Assembly (NCBI RefSeq): GCF_000764325.1
Contig: NZ_JMCG01000002.1
Coordinates: 124,001-188,000, forward strand
Direction: 5' to 3'
Length of the DNA: 64,000 nucleotides
Source of the DNA: Vibrio navarrensis
Lineage (GTDB): Bacteria; Pseudomonadota; Gammaproteobacteria; Enterobacterales; Vibrionaceae
Positions within the stretch are counted from its first letter, which is position 1. Every line of letters starts with the position of its first letter. Below the pieces are notes generated by a model. The model was not told the DNA's origin. It was given only the letters and a program-made list of their open reading frames with translations, and did not search any database. Positions 27,994 through 37,849 of this stretch are shown in pieces. The translations under genes were made by a program, and so were the position numbers.

Positions 27994-29205
27994 ATGTCGG
28001 AAGGCAAACAAACAAAATTCGTGACGGCGGGACGCAATAAAAAATGGACCAACGGAGTGGTAAACCCTCCAGTACAACGCGCTTCGACTGTCGTTTTTGA
28101 GAGTGTGGCGGAAAAGCATCATGCGATGGTAAATCGCGCCAACAAAACCTTGTTCTACGGACGTCGCGGTACGACAACGCACTTTGCCTTTCAAGAAGCG
28201 ATGGTGGAAATTGAAGGTGGCGCGGGCTGTGCGCTTTACCCCTGCGGCACCGCAGCCATCAGTAACGCGATTCTTTCGTTCGTCGAGTCCGGCGACCATC
28301 TGTTGATGGTGGATACCTGCTATGAACCCACCCGCGACTTCTGTGACAAAATCCTTAAAAAATTCGGCGTTGAGACCACTTATTACGATCCGATGATCGG
28401 TGAAGACATCCGTTCACTGATCAAACCGAACACCAAAGTGCTGTTTACCGAATCTCCGGGTTCTATCACCATGGAAGTACAGGACATTCCGACACTCGCG
28501 CGCATCGCTCACGAGCACAGCATCATTGTCATGCTGGATAACACTTGGGCGGCAGGCGTGAATTTCTCGCCATTTGAACATGGTGTCGATATTTCCATTC
28601 AAGCAGCAACTAAGTACATCGTTGGTCATTCTGATGTGATGTTAGGCACCGCGGTTGCCAGCGAGCAATACTGGGATCAACTGCGCGAGCAAAGCTACTT
28701 GATGGGCCAGTGCGTTTCGCCAGATGACGCTTATCTTGGCCTACGCGGCATTCGTACTTTGGACGTGCGTCTGCGCCAACATGCGGAAAACAGCCTAAAA
28801 GTTGCCGAATGGCTCGCAACGCGCCCCGAAGTCGACCATGTTCGCCACCCCGCTCTACCGAGCTGTCCGGGGCACGAATTTTTCAAGCGCGATTTCACTG
28901 GTGGTAACGGACTGTTTTCATTCGTGCTAAAAACCAGCTGCCCAAAAGCGACCACGGCACTGTTAGATGGAATGCAACACTTTAGCATGGGCTACTCTTG
29001 GGGCGGGTTTGAAAGCTTGATCTTGGCCAATGAGCCCAAGAGCTTTAACAGCCTGCGCACCATCGCCAATCCAAATTTTACAGGCACGCTCATTCGCCTA
29101 CATATTGGGCTGGAAGATATCAACGACCTGATTGCCGATCTACAAGCTGGGCTTGAACGCTACAACGCTGTGCTGTTAGAAAAAGAAGTTTCACTCAGTC
29201 AGTAG
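27994..29205 (+). CDS. metC: Cystathionine beta-lyase
   Basis: A 403-aa PLP enzyme of the Cys/Met metabolism family that cleaves cystathionine to homocysteine, pyruvate and ammonia in methionine synthesis. Motifs: [16 protein letters not shown], the PLP-stacking [11 protein letters not shown] region, DNTWAAG, and the Schiff-base lysine in [14 protein letters not shown]. Length is close to E. coli MetC (395 aa). ATG 27994 follows AAGGAA, and the upstream TTG reading is unlikely. No clear MetJ box (AGACGTCT repeats) is visible upstream. Confidence 0.93.
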   Translation: MSEGKQTKFVTAGRNKKWTNGVVNPPVQRASTVVFESVAEKHHAMVNRANKTLFYGRRGTTTHFAFQEAMVEIEGGAGCALYPCGTAAISNAILSFVESGDHLLMVDTCYEPTRDFCDKILKKFGVETTYYDPMIGEDIRSLIKPNTKVLFTESPGSITMEVQDIPTLARIAHEHSIIVMLDNTWAAGVNFSPFEHGVDISIQAATKYIVGHSDVMLGTAVASEQYWDQLREQSYLMGQCVSPDDAYLGLRGIRTLDVRLRQHAENSLKVAEWLATRPEVDHVRHPALPSCPGHEFFKRDFTGGNGLFSFVLKTSCPKATTALLDGMQHFSMGYSWGGFESLILANEPKSFNSLRTIANPNFTGTLIRLHIGLEDINDLIADLQAGLERYNAVLLEKEVSLSQ

Positions 29206-29214
29206 TCTAGAGGT

Positions 29215-29243
29215 AACTCGCCCTCCATTGTAGAGGGCGAGTT
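29215..29243 (+). terminator. Strong hairpin terminator after metC
   Basis: A perfect 11-bp stem AACTCGCCCTC/GAGGGCGAGTT with a 7-nt loop, placed between metC and the convergent tag gene. The downstream T-tract is short. Confidence 0.7.
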
Positions 29244-29275
29244 GTGTTAAAGGGTTTGTCTTACTCATACCTGAG

Positions 29276-29842
29276 TTAGGGTTGCGCTTTACAAGGGCAG
29301 CCAACCACGTGATCATCGACCATACCAACTGCCTGCATGAAGGCGTAACAAATCGTCTCTCCAACAAACTTAAACCCACGTTTTTTCAAAAACTTGCTCA
29401 TCGCTTTTGATTGCTCTGTAGAGGCAGGAACTTGCTGCATCGACGTCCACGGATTCACCACAGGTTTATGCTCGACAAACTGCCACAACGCGTTGCTGAG
29501 TGAGCCAAACTCTTGTTGCAGCGCAATCGCCGCTTTTGCATTACTAAACACCGAAGCAATTTTTCCTTTATGTCTCACCACATCAAACTGTTCAATAATT
29601 TCAGCGACACGCTCCTCACCATACGTAGAGAGAAGCGATATATCATAATCCTCAAATGCCTGACGATAACCTTCGCGCTTTTTCAGCACCGTAATCCAGC
29701 TCAACCCAGCTTGAGCCCCTTCTAAGGTAATAAATTCAAATAATTTTCTGTCATCATAAACAGGCTTGCCCCATTCAGCGTCATGATATTCACGCTCCAA
29801 GGGGTGGTTCATCGCCCATGCACAGGTATTCTGTTCTGTCAT
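29276..29842 (-). CDS. tag: DNA-3-methyladenine glycosylase I
   Basis: A 188-aa Tag enzyme that removes 3-methyladenine from alkylated DNA. The N-terminal CAWAMNHPLEREYHDAEWG and ITLEGAQAGLSWITVLKKRE are diagnostic. The zinc site is C-H at the N-terminus with the C-terminal DDHVVGCPC. ATG 29842 follows AGGGATG. Length matches E. coli Tag (187 aa). It is an isolated gene between convergent metC and the RND pump operon. Confidence 0.93.
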   Translation of the reverse strand: MTEQNTCAWAMNHPLEREYHDAEWGKPVYDDRKLFEFITLEGAQAGLSWITVLKKREGYRQAFEDYDISLLSTYGEERVAEIIEQFDVVRHKGKIASVFSNAKAAIALQQEFGSLSNALWQFVEHKPVVNPWTSMQQVPASTEQSKAMSKFLKKRGFKFVGETICYAFMQAVGMVDDHVVGCPCKAQP

Positions 29843-29923
29843 TCTATCATCCCTAAACAATGCGCTTTGCGGTCACGATAACCTCACCCAACAAAGCGCA
29901 TCAAATCAATGCTCTCCCGAGCC

Positions 29924-32900
29924 CTATTTCGGCACGGCCACTTTATGGAACAGACGATACAACACAGGCACGACAATCAATGTCAGTACCGTCGCAAATC
30001 CAAGACCAAACATAATGGTCACTGCCATCGGTTTGAAGAAAATATCAGGCAGTAACGGCACCATGCCTAAAATGGTGGTTATTGCCGCCATACACACCGG
30101 ACGCACACGACTGAGTGAGGCATCAACCACTGCAATATAAGGGTCTTTACCCGATTTCATTTCTATTTCGATCTGATCCAGTAGCACAATACCATTTTTC
30201 AGCAACATGCCCGAGAGGCTTAAGAAGCCAAGTAGCGCCATAAAGCCAAATGGGGTATTGAGCGCAAGTAACCCAGTCGTCACACCAATCACCGCCAGTG
30301 GTACCGTTAACCAGACGATGAGAGGTTCCTTAACTGAATTAAACAGGAACACGGTGATCAAGAACATGAACAGGTAACCCATTGGCATAGTCTGGAACAG
30401 TGACGTCTGCGCATCTCGCGACGATTCATACTCTCCGCCCCATTCTAACGAGTAGCCGGGAGGCAACGAAATCGCTTCAACGGCTGGCATCAATCTCGTT
30501 TGTAGTGTCGCGGCGGTCTCTTCACCTAAAATGTCCGGGTCGGCCATTACAGTGAGGATGCGTTTGCGGTTTTTCCGCACTATGATCGGATCTTCCCACT
30601 TGAGTTCATACCCCAAGGTAACCTGCTGCAATGGAATGTACTCACCCAAGGCCGGGCTCCAAATCTTCATACCCTCGATATTGCGAATGTCAACACGCTC
30701 AGCTTCGGGCAAACGCGCCACAATCGGCATCAGAGTTGTCCCATCACGATAGACCCCGATCGCTTTTCCCGAGAATGACATCGCGAGGAATTCATCCACA
30801 TCCGATTTAGTGATGCCATAGCGGCGTGCTTGGCTTTCATTAAATTGCGGTTCAAGTACTTTAGTCCGTTCTCGCCAATCGTGACGGACGTTGGTAGCAC
30901 CGGGGTCCGCATACATGACATCCATCACCTGTGATGCGATAGTGCGTAGCACCGTCGGATCCGATCCCACAATACGCGCCTCGATTTTCGCGCCGCCACC
31001 GGGGCCTAATTCAATCTGTTTCAGTTTGTAGTTAATTTCAGGAAAATGATTGCCGACATATTGGCGAAACTTCGCCATCAGCGGTGCCAGTGCTTCATAG
31101 TTCGTCACGCGAGTGGTGATTTCGCCATAGGCTGCGTAGCTTTTCTCTGGTGCGTAAGTCAGCATAAAACGCTGTAAACCTTTACCCGCCGTTGTGGTGA
31201 CATGTTCCACACCATCTTGTTCAGCCAGCCAGTTTTGCAACACTTTGAGTTTGGTGTTGGTCGCGCGGATATCAGTGCCTTCAGGCAACCAGATGTCCGC
31301 TTGGAATATCGGTGTGGTCGACGATGGGAAAAACGCCTGTTTAACCAAGGTAAAACCATACAAACTAACAAACAAGCCGACTAATAGAATCCCCATTGTC
31401 AGCCACGCACGCCGCATACAGAACTCGAGAAAGTTTTTGTATACGACAAAAATCATCCCTTGGTACGGATCAACCTCGTCGCCATTTTGCTACGCATTTA
31501 CTTTTTGTCCTCTAAAAAAGAGATCGGCAAAAAATGGGGTTAGGGAGATAGCGGTGAACCAGCTCAACATTAAAGAAATCAATAGAACCGTAAACAACGT
31601 GCCACAGTATTCACCCGTTGCGTCTTGTGACAAACCAATCGGTGCGAATGCCGTTACTGCGATCACCGTGGCGCCGAGCAAAGGCCATTTGGTTTGCGTG
31701 ACAATATCCGTCGCGGCTTGAAGACGTGTCCGGCCTTTTTGCGTGCCAATTAAGATTCCTTCGACCACCACAATGGCATTATCGACCAGCATCCCCAGCG
31801 CGATAACCAAAGCTCCTAGGGAGATACGTTGCAAATCGATCTTAAAATACAGCATGAAGATGAAGGTACCGAGCACTGTCAGCAATAAGATCAAACCGAT
31901 CAGTAGACCTGAGCGTAACCCCATAAAAAACAGCAAGACAATAATCACAATCGCCACGGCTTGCCCGAGACTCACGACAAACCCACTCACCGATTTATCC
32001 ACTTCTTTCGGCTGACTGTAAATTTCTGCAATATCAATCCCAACCGGTTGTTGATATTTGAGTTCGGCCAAACGTCGGTCAAACAGCTTACCGACTTCCA
32101 CCACGTTGACCCCTTGAGCAAAGGAAACGCCAATATTCAACGCCAATTTGCCGTTAAAGTTGATGATGTTACTCGGTACCTCAACATACCCGCGTTTGAT
32201 CTCTGCTACATCACGCAAATATATCAACCCTTGCGCGCCACTCTCTGTGATGATCAAGTCGCCCAGTTGATCCACATTCTGGAACTCACCAGTAGGATGT
32301 ATGCGAATGTACTCATCACCAATGCGAATCGCCCCGGCATCCGATACCGCATTCTGGGTTGAAAGTAAGTTGAACACAGTATTGGGAGAGAGACCAAGGC
32401 TACTCAAGCGCTTCATCGAAACTTCAATAAACACTTGTTCTTGTTGCTGCCCAGACACCGATACCTTACTAACTCCGTCCACCAGCTCCAGCTCTCGACG
32501 CAAATAATCAACGTAGTCCAGCAACTCTTTGTAACTGTAACCTTCCCCGGTTATCGCCAACAAAATGCCGTACACATCACCAAAATCATCAATCACTTGT
32601 GGAGCATTAACACCCGGCGGTAACTGGCCTTTCAAGTCATTGACTTTGCGACGAAGTTCATCCCAAATCTGCGGTAAGTCATTTGGCCCGTAGTTCTTTT
32701 TCATTGAGACGGTGATTTGTGACAATCCTCGACTCGACAAGGAGTTCACTTCGTCTACATATGGAAGCTGTTGAACGGCTTTCTCTAGCGGATAGGTCAC
32801 TTCTTCTTCGACTTGCTGCGGTGTTGCTCCGGGATAGGAGGTCACCACCATGGCGTCTTTAATAGTAAAAGCAGGGTCTTCCAAACGCCCCAGACCAAAA

Positions 32901-33031
32901 AAGGCCGCCGTGCCACCAATCAAGAAAATCAACGAAATCATCCAACTGATCACACGATTACGAATAAAATAGGCCGCAATTCCCGCTATTTCTTGGTCGC
33001 TTTGAGGCGATCGTTGTGTTTTATCATTCAT
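29924..33031 (-). pseudogene. RND efflux pump permease (VexK/VmeV-like) interrupted by one in-frame amber codon
   Basis: Two consecutive minus-strand frames, 33031-31490 and 31489-29924, are in the same frame and are separated only by a TAG at 31490-31492. Together they make a complete RND permease of 1036 codons. The first half has the N-terminal helix, porter loops and the TM4 signature GALVIALGMLVDNAIVVVE. The second half restarts before TM7 and ends with TM8-12 (GFMALLGFLSLSGMLLKNGI). The stop is codon 514, in the cytoplasmic loop between TM6 and TM7. ATG 33031 overlaps the adaptor gene stop by 8 bp. Two half-proteins, suppression, or complete loss of function are all possible. No frameshift or deletion is seen. 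Confidence 0.85.
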
Positions 33032-34109
33032 TGCCAGCCTCCTGAGCAACCACTTTCACCGCCATACCATCCCGCAGTCTGGCAATTCCCGCGACCACGA
33101 CTTGATCATCCTTGTTTAAGCCTTGGTAGATCTGCACGCTCTCTTTCGAAGCTTTACCGACCACAACTTTGCGCTTACTTACCGTGCTATCGGCGTTCAC
33201 AATCCAGACAAACTTATTGTCAGCATTGAGCGAATCACCGTCAGCATTGAATACCGCTTCGATTGGCACTCGGATCCCTCGATTGAGATCCAATCCCACT
33301 TGCTCTCCTCTCGCTGTCACTTCCACTGCCATGCCGTCAAGAATAAATTCGTTTTTCGGCATAGGCATCGACAAGGTGACGGTAAACGTGCCCGTTGTAG
33401 GATCGGGTTCTGTGGTGAACTCTTGAACACTTGCCACATATTCATTGCCACTGGGAACACGGACACTTGCTTGAATTTGCGATAATTTTTCTTGGGATGG
33501 CTGATTGGTATAAAGCTGATCTGGCAATTGAATCAACACTTCTACCGCATCCAAGCTGTGGATATTGACCACTTGCTGGCCAACTTGCACGTTCTCAAAC
33601 TTCTCCACATTAACGCGAGAGATAATGCCATCCATCGGCGCTTTCAGTTGAGTAAATGAGAGGCGTAATTTAGCCAGTTCTAATTCGGCTAGGGCGATTT
33701 CTCTTTGCGCCGCAATTTCATCAAATTGCGATTTTGCCAATAGCCCTTTTTCAACCAAAGGCTTGGAGCGATTGAACTGGCTGTCCACCACGGAAAAGCG
33801 CGCTTGGGCATTTTCAACCTCTAATCGATAGTCGGTTGGGTCGAGTTCTGCGATCACTGCGCCTTTGAGGATCCTATCCCCTTCACGAACATGCAGATTA
33901 GTGACTTCACCCGCGACGCGAAAGCTCAATTGAGATCTCTGTGCGGCATGAGCCACCGCAGGAAAATAAAGCGTGTCTGGCGTTGCACTGTCTACCTGAC
34001 CTGCTACTTTTACGTTAGGAATCGCTGGCGCTATGGCTTGTTGCCCCTCTCCACATCCGCTCAGCAGCACGATGGAGGCCAACGCGCTAAAATATGTCCA
34101 TTGCTTCAC
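33024..34109 (-). CDS. RND efflux periplasmic adaptor (second adaptor of the operon)
   Basis: A 361-aa membrane fusion protein. GTG 34109 starts one base after the stop of the first adaptor gene and follows GAGCGAGGG. The N-terminus is a lipoprotein signal with lipobox LLSGC. A lipoyl/hairpin region follows (VREGDRILKGAVIAELDPTD, then an alpha-hairpin about residues 90-145), then a beta-barrel region with VPSGNEYVASVQEF. It would link the inner-membrane pump to an outer-membrane channel. Two adaptors before one RND pump is the VexIJK/VmeTUV arrangement of vibrios. Confidence 0.88.
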   Translation of the reverse strand: MKQWTYFSALASIVLLSGCGEGQQAIAPAIPNVKVAGQVDSATPDTLYFPAVAHAAQRSQLSFRVAGEVTNLHVREGDRILKGAVIAELDPTDYRLEVENAQARFSVVDSQFNRSKPLVEKGLLAKSQFDEIAAQREIALAELELAKLRLSFTQLKAPMDGIISRVNVEKFENVQVGQQVVNIHSLDAVEVLIQLPDQLYTNQPSQEKLSQIQASVRVPSGNEYVASVQEFTTEPDPTTGTFTVTLSMPMPKNEFILDGMAVEVTARGEQVGLDLNRGIRVPIEAVFNADGDSLNADNKFVWIVNADSTVSKRKVVVGKASKESVQIYQGLNKDDQVVVAGIARLRDGMAVKVVAQEAGNE

Positions 34110-34110
34110 G

Positions 34111-34858
34111 TTACAGCCCTCGCTCTTTGATCCATTCACGCACTTTTATTCCTGCTTCTATACCACTGACACCAGAAATAATGATCTTGTCGCCATCCTG
34201 CAGTCCGCTCAATACTTCACGCTTAGGATTGAGTTCAATCGGCGCAGCCTGAACGATACCTTGTTCATCCACACGCCAGACATACTGCTGTTGCTCACGC
34301 ATAAAAATGGCATTGTTGGGGATCTGCGTTGCGGTATTGGAAGACGCCACAAGGTGCACATTACCGGCCATGCCAGGTAATACCCCGAGCTCTTGAGGGC
34401 GCTCCATAATCATGGTGACTTTGTAACTGCCTGTTTTGGAGTCGGCTTCCGTATCAATTTCTTGAAAACGCAAAGGGAATTCATGCTCAGGAAAAGCATC
34501 AAACTTCATACTGGCCATGGGTTCTTTTTCTGATGAAAAACGCCCGAGCAGATGGTCTGGCAATTGGAAAATCACCTTTAACAGTTGATTGCTCTGGATA
34601 TTCATGACCGCCTGCTTCGCGCCAACGTATTCGTGCGTTTCCGCCACAACCAGCGATACGGTACCGTCGTAAGGAGCAACAAGCTTGGTGTACCGCAAGT
34701 TGGCTTCCGCTTGCTCTAAGGTGGCACGCGCCGAATTATGATTGGCTTGAGCCTGATCAAAGTCTTGTTCTGAAACCACTTTGTCAGCACGCAGTTTTTT
34801 AAAGCGTTCATACTGCACGTCAGCCAAGGTAAAATTCGCTTTGGCTTGTTTGCTAAGT
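34111..34858 (-). pseudogene. First RND adaptor gene, 5' end removed by an IS982-type element
   Basis: The minus-strand frame encodes the alpha-hairpin onward (KQAKANFTLADVQYERFKKL), the lipoyl half and beta-barrel, and ends WIKERGL. About 248 codons remain of a usual 350. The signal peptide, first barrel strand and first lipoyl half are missing. The coding sequence stops matching the family exactly at 34858/34859, where the element's terminal repeat AACCTGAACTCTGGATAAG begins. The native promoter and start are therefore gone, so downstream genes depend on another promoter, if they are expressed at all. Confidence 0.8.
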
Positions 34859-34877
34859 AACCTGAACTCTGGATAAG
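34859..34877 (+). repeat. Left terminal inverted repeat of the inserted block (IS982-type)
   Basis: AACCTGAACTCTGGATAAG at 34859-34877 matches, in inverted orientation, 14 of 19 positions of the repeat at 40764-40782. Confidence 0.55.
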
Positions 34878-34961
34878 AAACTGAGCTGGCAGAGGAACTA
34901 ATTGCTCGTTCCCCGATCTGATCATTCGACCAAAAGGAACAGATACCTCCAAGGAAAGAGC

Positions 34962-35912
34962 ATGGACAAATTAATTGAAACCTTCTGTGATGTCGATGAT
35001 TTCTGTCAGTTGTTTATTGAGCAGTGGCAACAGCAACTCATCGAAGTCGGTGAACTCAAGCGCCGTAGGGCCTGTAAGCTATCTCCAGCTGAGATAATGA
35101 CCATCCTTATTCACTTTCACCAATCCCACTATCGAGATTTCAAGAGCTACTATTTGCTCTATGTGTGCCGTAATCTGACCAAATACTTTCCAAACCTTTT
35201 AAGTTACACGAGATTCCTTGGTATGACGGCTAGCGTAGTCGTGCCAATGTGCAGTTATCTGACATCAAAGCTAGGTAAGCCTACGGGTATCCAGTTTGTA
35301 GACTCGACCAAGATTGAGGTTTGCCACATCATTCGAGCCAAAAGAAATAAAGTGTTTGAAGGTGTTGCCTGCCATGGAAAGGGGACGATGGGCTGGTCTT
35401 TCGGCTTCAAACTTCATCTGATCATCAATCACCTAGGCGAGCTTGTCGCCCTCAAATTGACTAAAGGCAATGAAGATGACAGGAAGCCAGTACCAGAGAT
35501 GGCTGATACAATCTGGGGGAAACTGTACGGTGATAAAGGCTATATCAGCAAAGCTTTAACAGGTGAGCTTCTGGATAAGGGCGTTGAACTCATTACCACG
35601 GTTCGTAAGAACATGAAGAAGAAATTTATCTCTTTATGGGACCGAGCGTTACTGAAAAAACGTTTTATTATCGAGACAGTGAATGACCAGTTGAAGAACA
35701 TTTCGTATATCGAGCATTCTCGCCATCGAAGTATGCATGGTTTTATCCTGAATCTGTTGGGAGGATTAATCGCGTACTGCTTGAGGGATAGAAAGCCCAG
35801 TCTAGATCTAACAGCTCAAGAATTTGAGCTGTTAGAGAGTAATTGCTTAGTTCATGCAGCAACTTGCTACCGAACGTTGGGAGTTATGGAAAAAAGAGCA
35901 TGGTGTGATTGA
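34962..35912 (+). CDS. IS982 family transposase, copy 1 with altered C-terminus
   Basis: A 316-aa DDE transposase of the IS982 family. It has the N-terminal DDFCQLFIEQW-type domain, the catalytic region GIQFVDSTKIEVC, GYISKALTGELLDKG and the final FIIETVNDQLKNISYIEHSRHRS with the catalytic glutamate. ATG 34962 follows AAGGAAAGAG. Up to KPSLDL it parallels the second IS982 copy; beyond that it runs about 25 residues longer into unrelated sequence, so the element's 3' end has probably been replaced. I found no right terminal repeat near it. Confidence 0.85.
   Translation: MDKLIETFCDVDDFCQLFIEQWQQQLIEVGELKRRRACKLSPAEIMTILIHFHQSHYRDFKSYYLLYVCRNLTKYFPNLLSYTRFLGMTASVVVPMCSYLTSKLGKPTGIQFVDSTKIEVCHIIRAKRNKVFEGVACHGKGTMGWSFGFKLHLIINHLGELVALKLTKGNEDDRKPVPEMADTIWGKLYGDKGYISKALTGELLDKGVELITTVRKNMKKKFISLWDRALLKKRFIIETVNDQLKNISYIEHSRHRSMHGFILNLLGGLIAYCLRDRKPSLDLTAQEFELLESNCLVHAATCYRTLGVMEKRAWCD
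35808..35835 (+). repeat. 12-bp perfect palindrome at the 3' end of the transposase reading frame
   Basis: CTAACAGCTCAA and TTGAGCTGTTAG flank a 4-nt loop. It lies where the transposase stops resembling its relative and has no T-tract. It may mark a recombination junction or a hairpin protecting from read-through. Confidence 0.5.
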
Positions 35913-35940
35913 AAGCCGAGATGAAGAAGAACCACAATAA
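35854..35940 (+). pseudogene. Orphan 3' gene fragment
   Basis: A 28-codon frame, ATG 35854 to TAA 35940, reads like the charged C-terminus of a normal protein (RWELWKKEHG, then ESRDEEEPQ). It has no ribosome site, and a stop lies just upstream in frame. It overlaps the altered tail of the transposase. It is probably the end of a gene cut by the mobile elements. I do not recognise the family. Confidence 0.35.
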
Positions 35941-35968
35941 ACGTATTCTCCACCAAATAAAATGAGCT

Positions 35969-36538
35969 CCCCGCCTACGCGCAATGCTGTTCGATTAAGA
36001 ATACTTCTTCTTTCGGCTACTCTTTAAAGGATATTTATTGGGCCTTATCTTGACCGACCGTTCATAATTTGGGCGGTCTGGTTTGGGGAGAATGAAATCT
36101 TTCAGGTCATCAGTTAAATCTTTGAGTCGTGCTGGTATCGACTGTAAGTTGCTCGTCTGACATATACAAAACCACCTTAAAACCGAATTTAAAGCTAATT
36201 CTCAGGGGGCTGACTTTCGCTTCCTTAGCCGCTAGATAGATTCCTGTCTCAGCAAAGACATGCCAATCACGAGTCTGAGAACATCTTGTAGCTGAATTTT
36301 TCAACGTCGGACCGTCGCATGGGATGTCATACTCAATGCGTTGTTTACCCACTCAATAAGCAGGTGAGCATTCAAGACATGTAAGTAATCGCTCTGCAGT
36401 GGGTAGCTTGAAGAAAAGTCTTCTAATTCAGCAGCAAACATACGGGCTCCTTTCAGTCGAGCCAGTAGTTTGCTTGAATTTACGGATCGTTCAAGTTATT
36501 CATTCTCCTTAAACGATCAGCATTGCGCCTACGCGGGG
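35969..36538 (-). mobile_element. Internally deleted IS4-family element with both terminal repeats
   Basis: Imperfect inverted repeats, CCCCGCCTACGCGCAATGCT at the left (35969 on) and its counterpart CCCCGCGTAGGCGCAATGCT read inward from 36538, bound about 570 bp. On the minus strand the interior encodes an IS4 N-terminal piece (AHLLIEWVNNALSMTSHATVRR, stop, then KIQLQDVLRLVIGMSLLRQE) and, after a deletion, the C-terminal piece (DLTDDLKDFILPKPDRPNYE and VKIRPNKYPLKSSRKKKYS). The catalytic middle is missing and stop codons interrupt it, so it cannot move by itself but keeps its ends. Confidence 0.75.
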
Positions 36539-36591
36539 ATGATGCTCTTCAGGCTGAAAAAATCGATATCGAAAACGCTTTTCTTTGAATA

Positions 36592-37833
36592 TCAATGCTT
36601 CTGCCACTGACGGATATCACTGCCAGTAGGAGCTTGAGAGACCCGTAAACCAAACTCTGGCAACACCGCATAAAGATGGTCAAAAATATCAGATTGAATA
36701 CGCTCGTATTCCACCCAAACTGTGGTAGCAGTAAAACAATATAGCTCTAAAGCAATCCCTTCATGGGTAGGGGCCAACTGTCGCACCATCAACGTCATCT
36801 GTTGATGAACATCAGAATGAGCTCGTAGATAACGCTCTAAATATGCTCGAAAACTGCCTAAGTTCGTCAGGCGGCGACCATTGATCAGGTAACTCTCATC
36901 CACGTTGTGGGCTCGATTATAAGCCGTAATTTCCTCAACCTTCTGTATTATATAAGGTTCAAGTAACTGAGCATGGGTTAAACACTCGATTTCGCGCTCA
37001 GATAAAAAATGAACGCTGGATGCATCAATCAGCACGCTGCGTTTAATCCGCCGCCCCCCAGATTCCTGCATGCCTTTCCAGTTTTTAAAAGAATCGGAAA
37101 TCAGTGCATACGTGGGAATCGTGGTGATGGTTTTGTCCCAATTTTGAACTTTAACGGTGGTTAAGCTGATATCAATAACATCACCGTCAGCACCATATTT
37201 AGGCATTTCTAGCCAATCCCCCACACTGAGCATTTTATTCGCTGAGAGCTGAACGCCAGCCACTAAGCCCAAAATGGGGTCTTTAAATACCAACATGATC
37301 ACTGCGGTCATCGCACCAACACCACTGAGCAGAATCAATGGCGATTTCCCAATTAAAACAGAGGTGACAAGCAGAGCCGCAATAATAAATAAGATAATTT
37401 TGAGACTTTGGGCAATGCCTTTTAGGGGCATATTTCGCCCAACGGGAGTCCGAGCAAGCAACACTTCCAAAACATTCAATAGCGAATATAAGGTTAGCAA
37501 GGCATAAACCACTATCCATAGCGCCACAAACGTTAAGATTCCCTCCCGAATAGCACTGTCAGGAGAAAGCCACCATTTGGCTTGAATGCCGATCACGATG
37601 CCTTGTATCAACAATGCAATACGGCTAAACAAGTTGCCAGCAAAGAGCACATGACGCCAAGACGCGTGAGATTGCTCAGCATGCCTTTTTAACCAAGCAA
37701 CCACACCCCGATGTAACAGGACATGGATAGCAATGGCAATCAGCATGATTAAGCCCAGCGCTTCAGCAACATGAATCACTTGGGATATTTCAATATCATA
37801 CTGACTCAACCACTGAGCCATGGATTCCAGCAT
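36592..37833 (-). CDS. ybdG: MscS-family mechanosensitive channel, MscM/YbdG-like
   Basis: A 413-aa inner-membrane channel (E. coli YbdG 415 aa). There are about five N-terminal helices, then the pore-lining MscS helix ILLSGVGAMTAVIMLVFKDP followed by GLVAGVQLSANKMLSVGDWL, and the cytoplasmic vestibule domain with SISDS-like IPTYALISDSFKNWKGM and GGRRIKRSVLIDASS. It would open on membrane tension during osmotic down-shock. ATG 37833 follows AAGGAG. It appears intact, although it is surrounded by IS remnants. It follows a truncated DUF416 gene in the same direction. Confidence 0.88.
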   Translation of the reverse strand: MLESMAQWLSQYDIEISQVIHVAEALGLIMLIAIAIHVLLHRGVVAWLKRHAEQSHASWRHVLFAGNLFSRIALLIQGIVIGIQAKWWLSPDSAIREGILTFVALWIVVYALLTLYSLLNVLEVLLARTPVGRNMPLKGIAQSLKIILFIIAALLVTSVLIGKSPLILLSGVGAMTAVIMLVFKDPILGLVAGVQLSANKMLSVGDWLEMPKYGADGDVIDISLTTVKVQNWDKTITTIPTYALISDSFKNWKGMQESGGRRIKRSVLIDASSVHFLSEREIECLTHAQLLEPYIIQKVEEITAYNRAHNVDESYLINGRRLTNLGSFRAYLERYLRAHSDVHQQMTLMVRQLAPTHEGIALELYCFTATTVWVEYERIQSDIFDHLYAVLPEFGLRVSQAPTGSDIRQWQKH

Positions 37834-37849
37834 GCTTTACTCCTTTTTC

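Noticed and set aside
35960..36545. Possible integron attC pair (CCTACGCGGGG-like ends)
   Set aside because: The ends are inverted around IS4 transposase fragments, have no RYYYAAC/GTTRRRY cores, and are explained as IS terminal repeats.
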